From NCBI GenBank assembly GCA_024305405.1, contig JAKNDB010000087.1, positions 1,240,001 through 1,304,000 of the forward strand: a stretch of 64,000 nucleotides of DNA. The letters run 5' to 3'. This document shows positions 63,661 through 64,000 of the stretch, one piece after another. The stretch is from Dirofilaria immitis. Lineage: Eukaryota > Nematoda > Chromadorea > Rhabditida > Onchocercidae. Position 1 is the stretch's first letter, and every line of letters starts with the position of its first letter. Position numbers and translations under genes: made by a program. The notes beneath the pieces were generated by a model that ran no database searches, was not told the DNA's origin, and saw nothing but the letters and a program-made list of their open reading frames with translations.

Positions 63661-64000
63661 GATTCAGTTATTTTCTAGATATATTTTAAAAAAAAATATG
63701 AAATGGAGGAGTTATGAAAATCAGGATACTTGAAGTAATCATTTTTATTATCGATTTAAAACAACAAAAACTCGACGATCATTACTAAATAAGCTTTCGA
63801 AACAATTCTATACCACAGATTCAATCTTAATCTTTTTAAGATTACATAACAATATCCTAGTCATCTCTATACAATCCAACAGTTCCAATTGCCCTTTCCA
63901 AAATATTTCAACCGAAATTTATAAAAAAAATGTTTGTAAATTAAACTTCTGAAAATATTAAAATTTCAACGTCAATCGATGTTTATCTTTGCTTTGTTGA

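Overview
This is a eukaryotic nuclear window that reads as nematode DNA. It is very AT-rich. Genes are split into many small exons with short GT-AG introns ending mostly in TTTCAG or TTTTAG. Several first coding exons sit a few bases behind an acceptor-like site, as expected for spliced-leader trans-splicing. Long introns and intergenic DNA carry large AT-rich microsatellites. The low GC, exon style and a CPG4-like cysteine protein suggest a clade III (spirurid or filarial) worm, but that is inference and no species is claimed.

Layout: (1) 55-9457 (+) a complete Timeless (TIM-1) gene in about 26 exons. (2) 9.5-11.4 kb is a convergent intergene with a candidate small secreted protein and a MITE-like inverted-repeat element. 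(3) 11437-13358 (-) a Y-box/cold-shock RNA-binding protein with an RGG tail. (4) 15.6-28.1 kb (-) a secreted cysteine-rich CPG4/GAS1-like protein whose introns are several kilobases long and repeat-filled; its 3' end is unresolved. (5) 32372-33552 (+) dUTPase. (6) 36278-39514 (+) a protein with one doublecortin domain behind an Arg/Ser repeat. (7) 39.5-50.7 kb is mostly gene-poor repeat DNA with E2F-type sites and two weak coding candidates. (8) 50692-57271 (+) an E2F7/8-type atypical E2F with two DNA-binding domains and a long repetitive N-terminal extension. (9) 59247-60248 (+) a small unrecognised gene. (10) 61235-63660 (-) a Gln/Glu-rich repeat protein with a non-repetitive C-terminus.

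Functionally, Timeless (replication-fork protection), dUTPase (uracil exclusion from DNA) and E2F7/8 (repressor of S-phase genes) belong to the same S-phase programme, and a few perfect E2F-type sites lie in the window. Whether the genes are co-regulated is inference.

The most important observation is that seven genes here each read through only if one extra base is supplied in a short mononucleotide run inside an otherwise conserved exon. The pattern is that of homopolymer under-calling in the assembly, not seven broken genes. Automatic gene calls on this contig will therefore be truncated or fused. I found no CRISPR array, rRNA or convincing tRNA.
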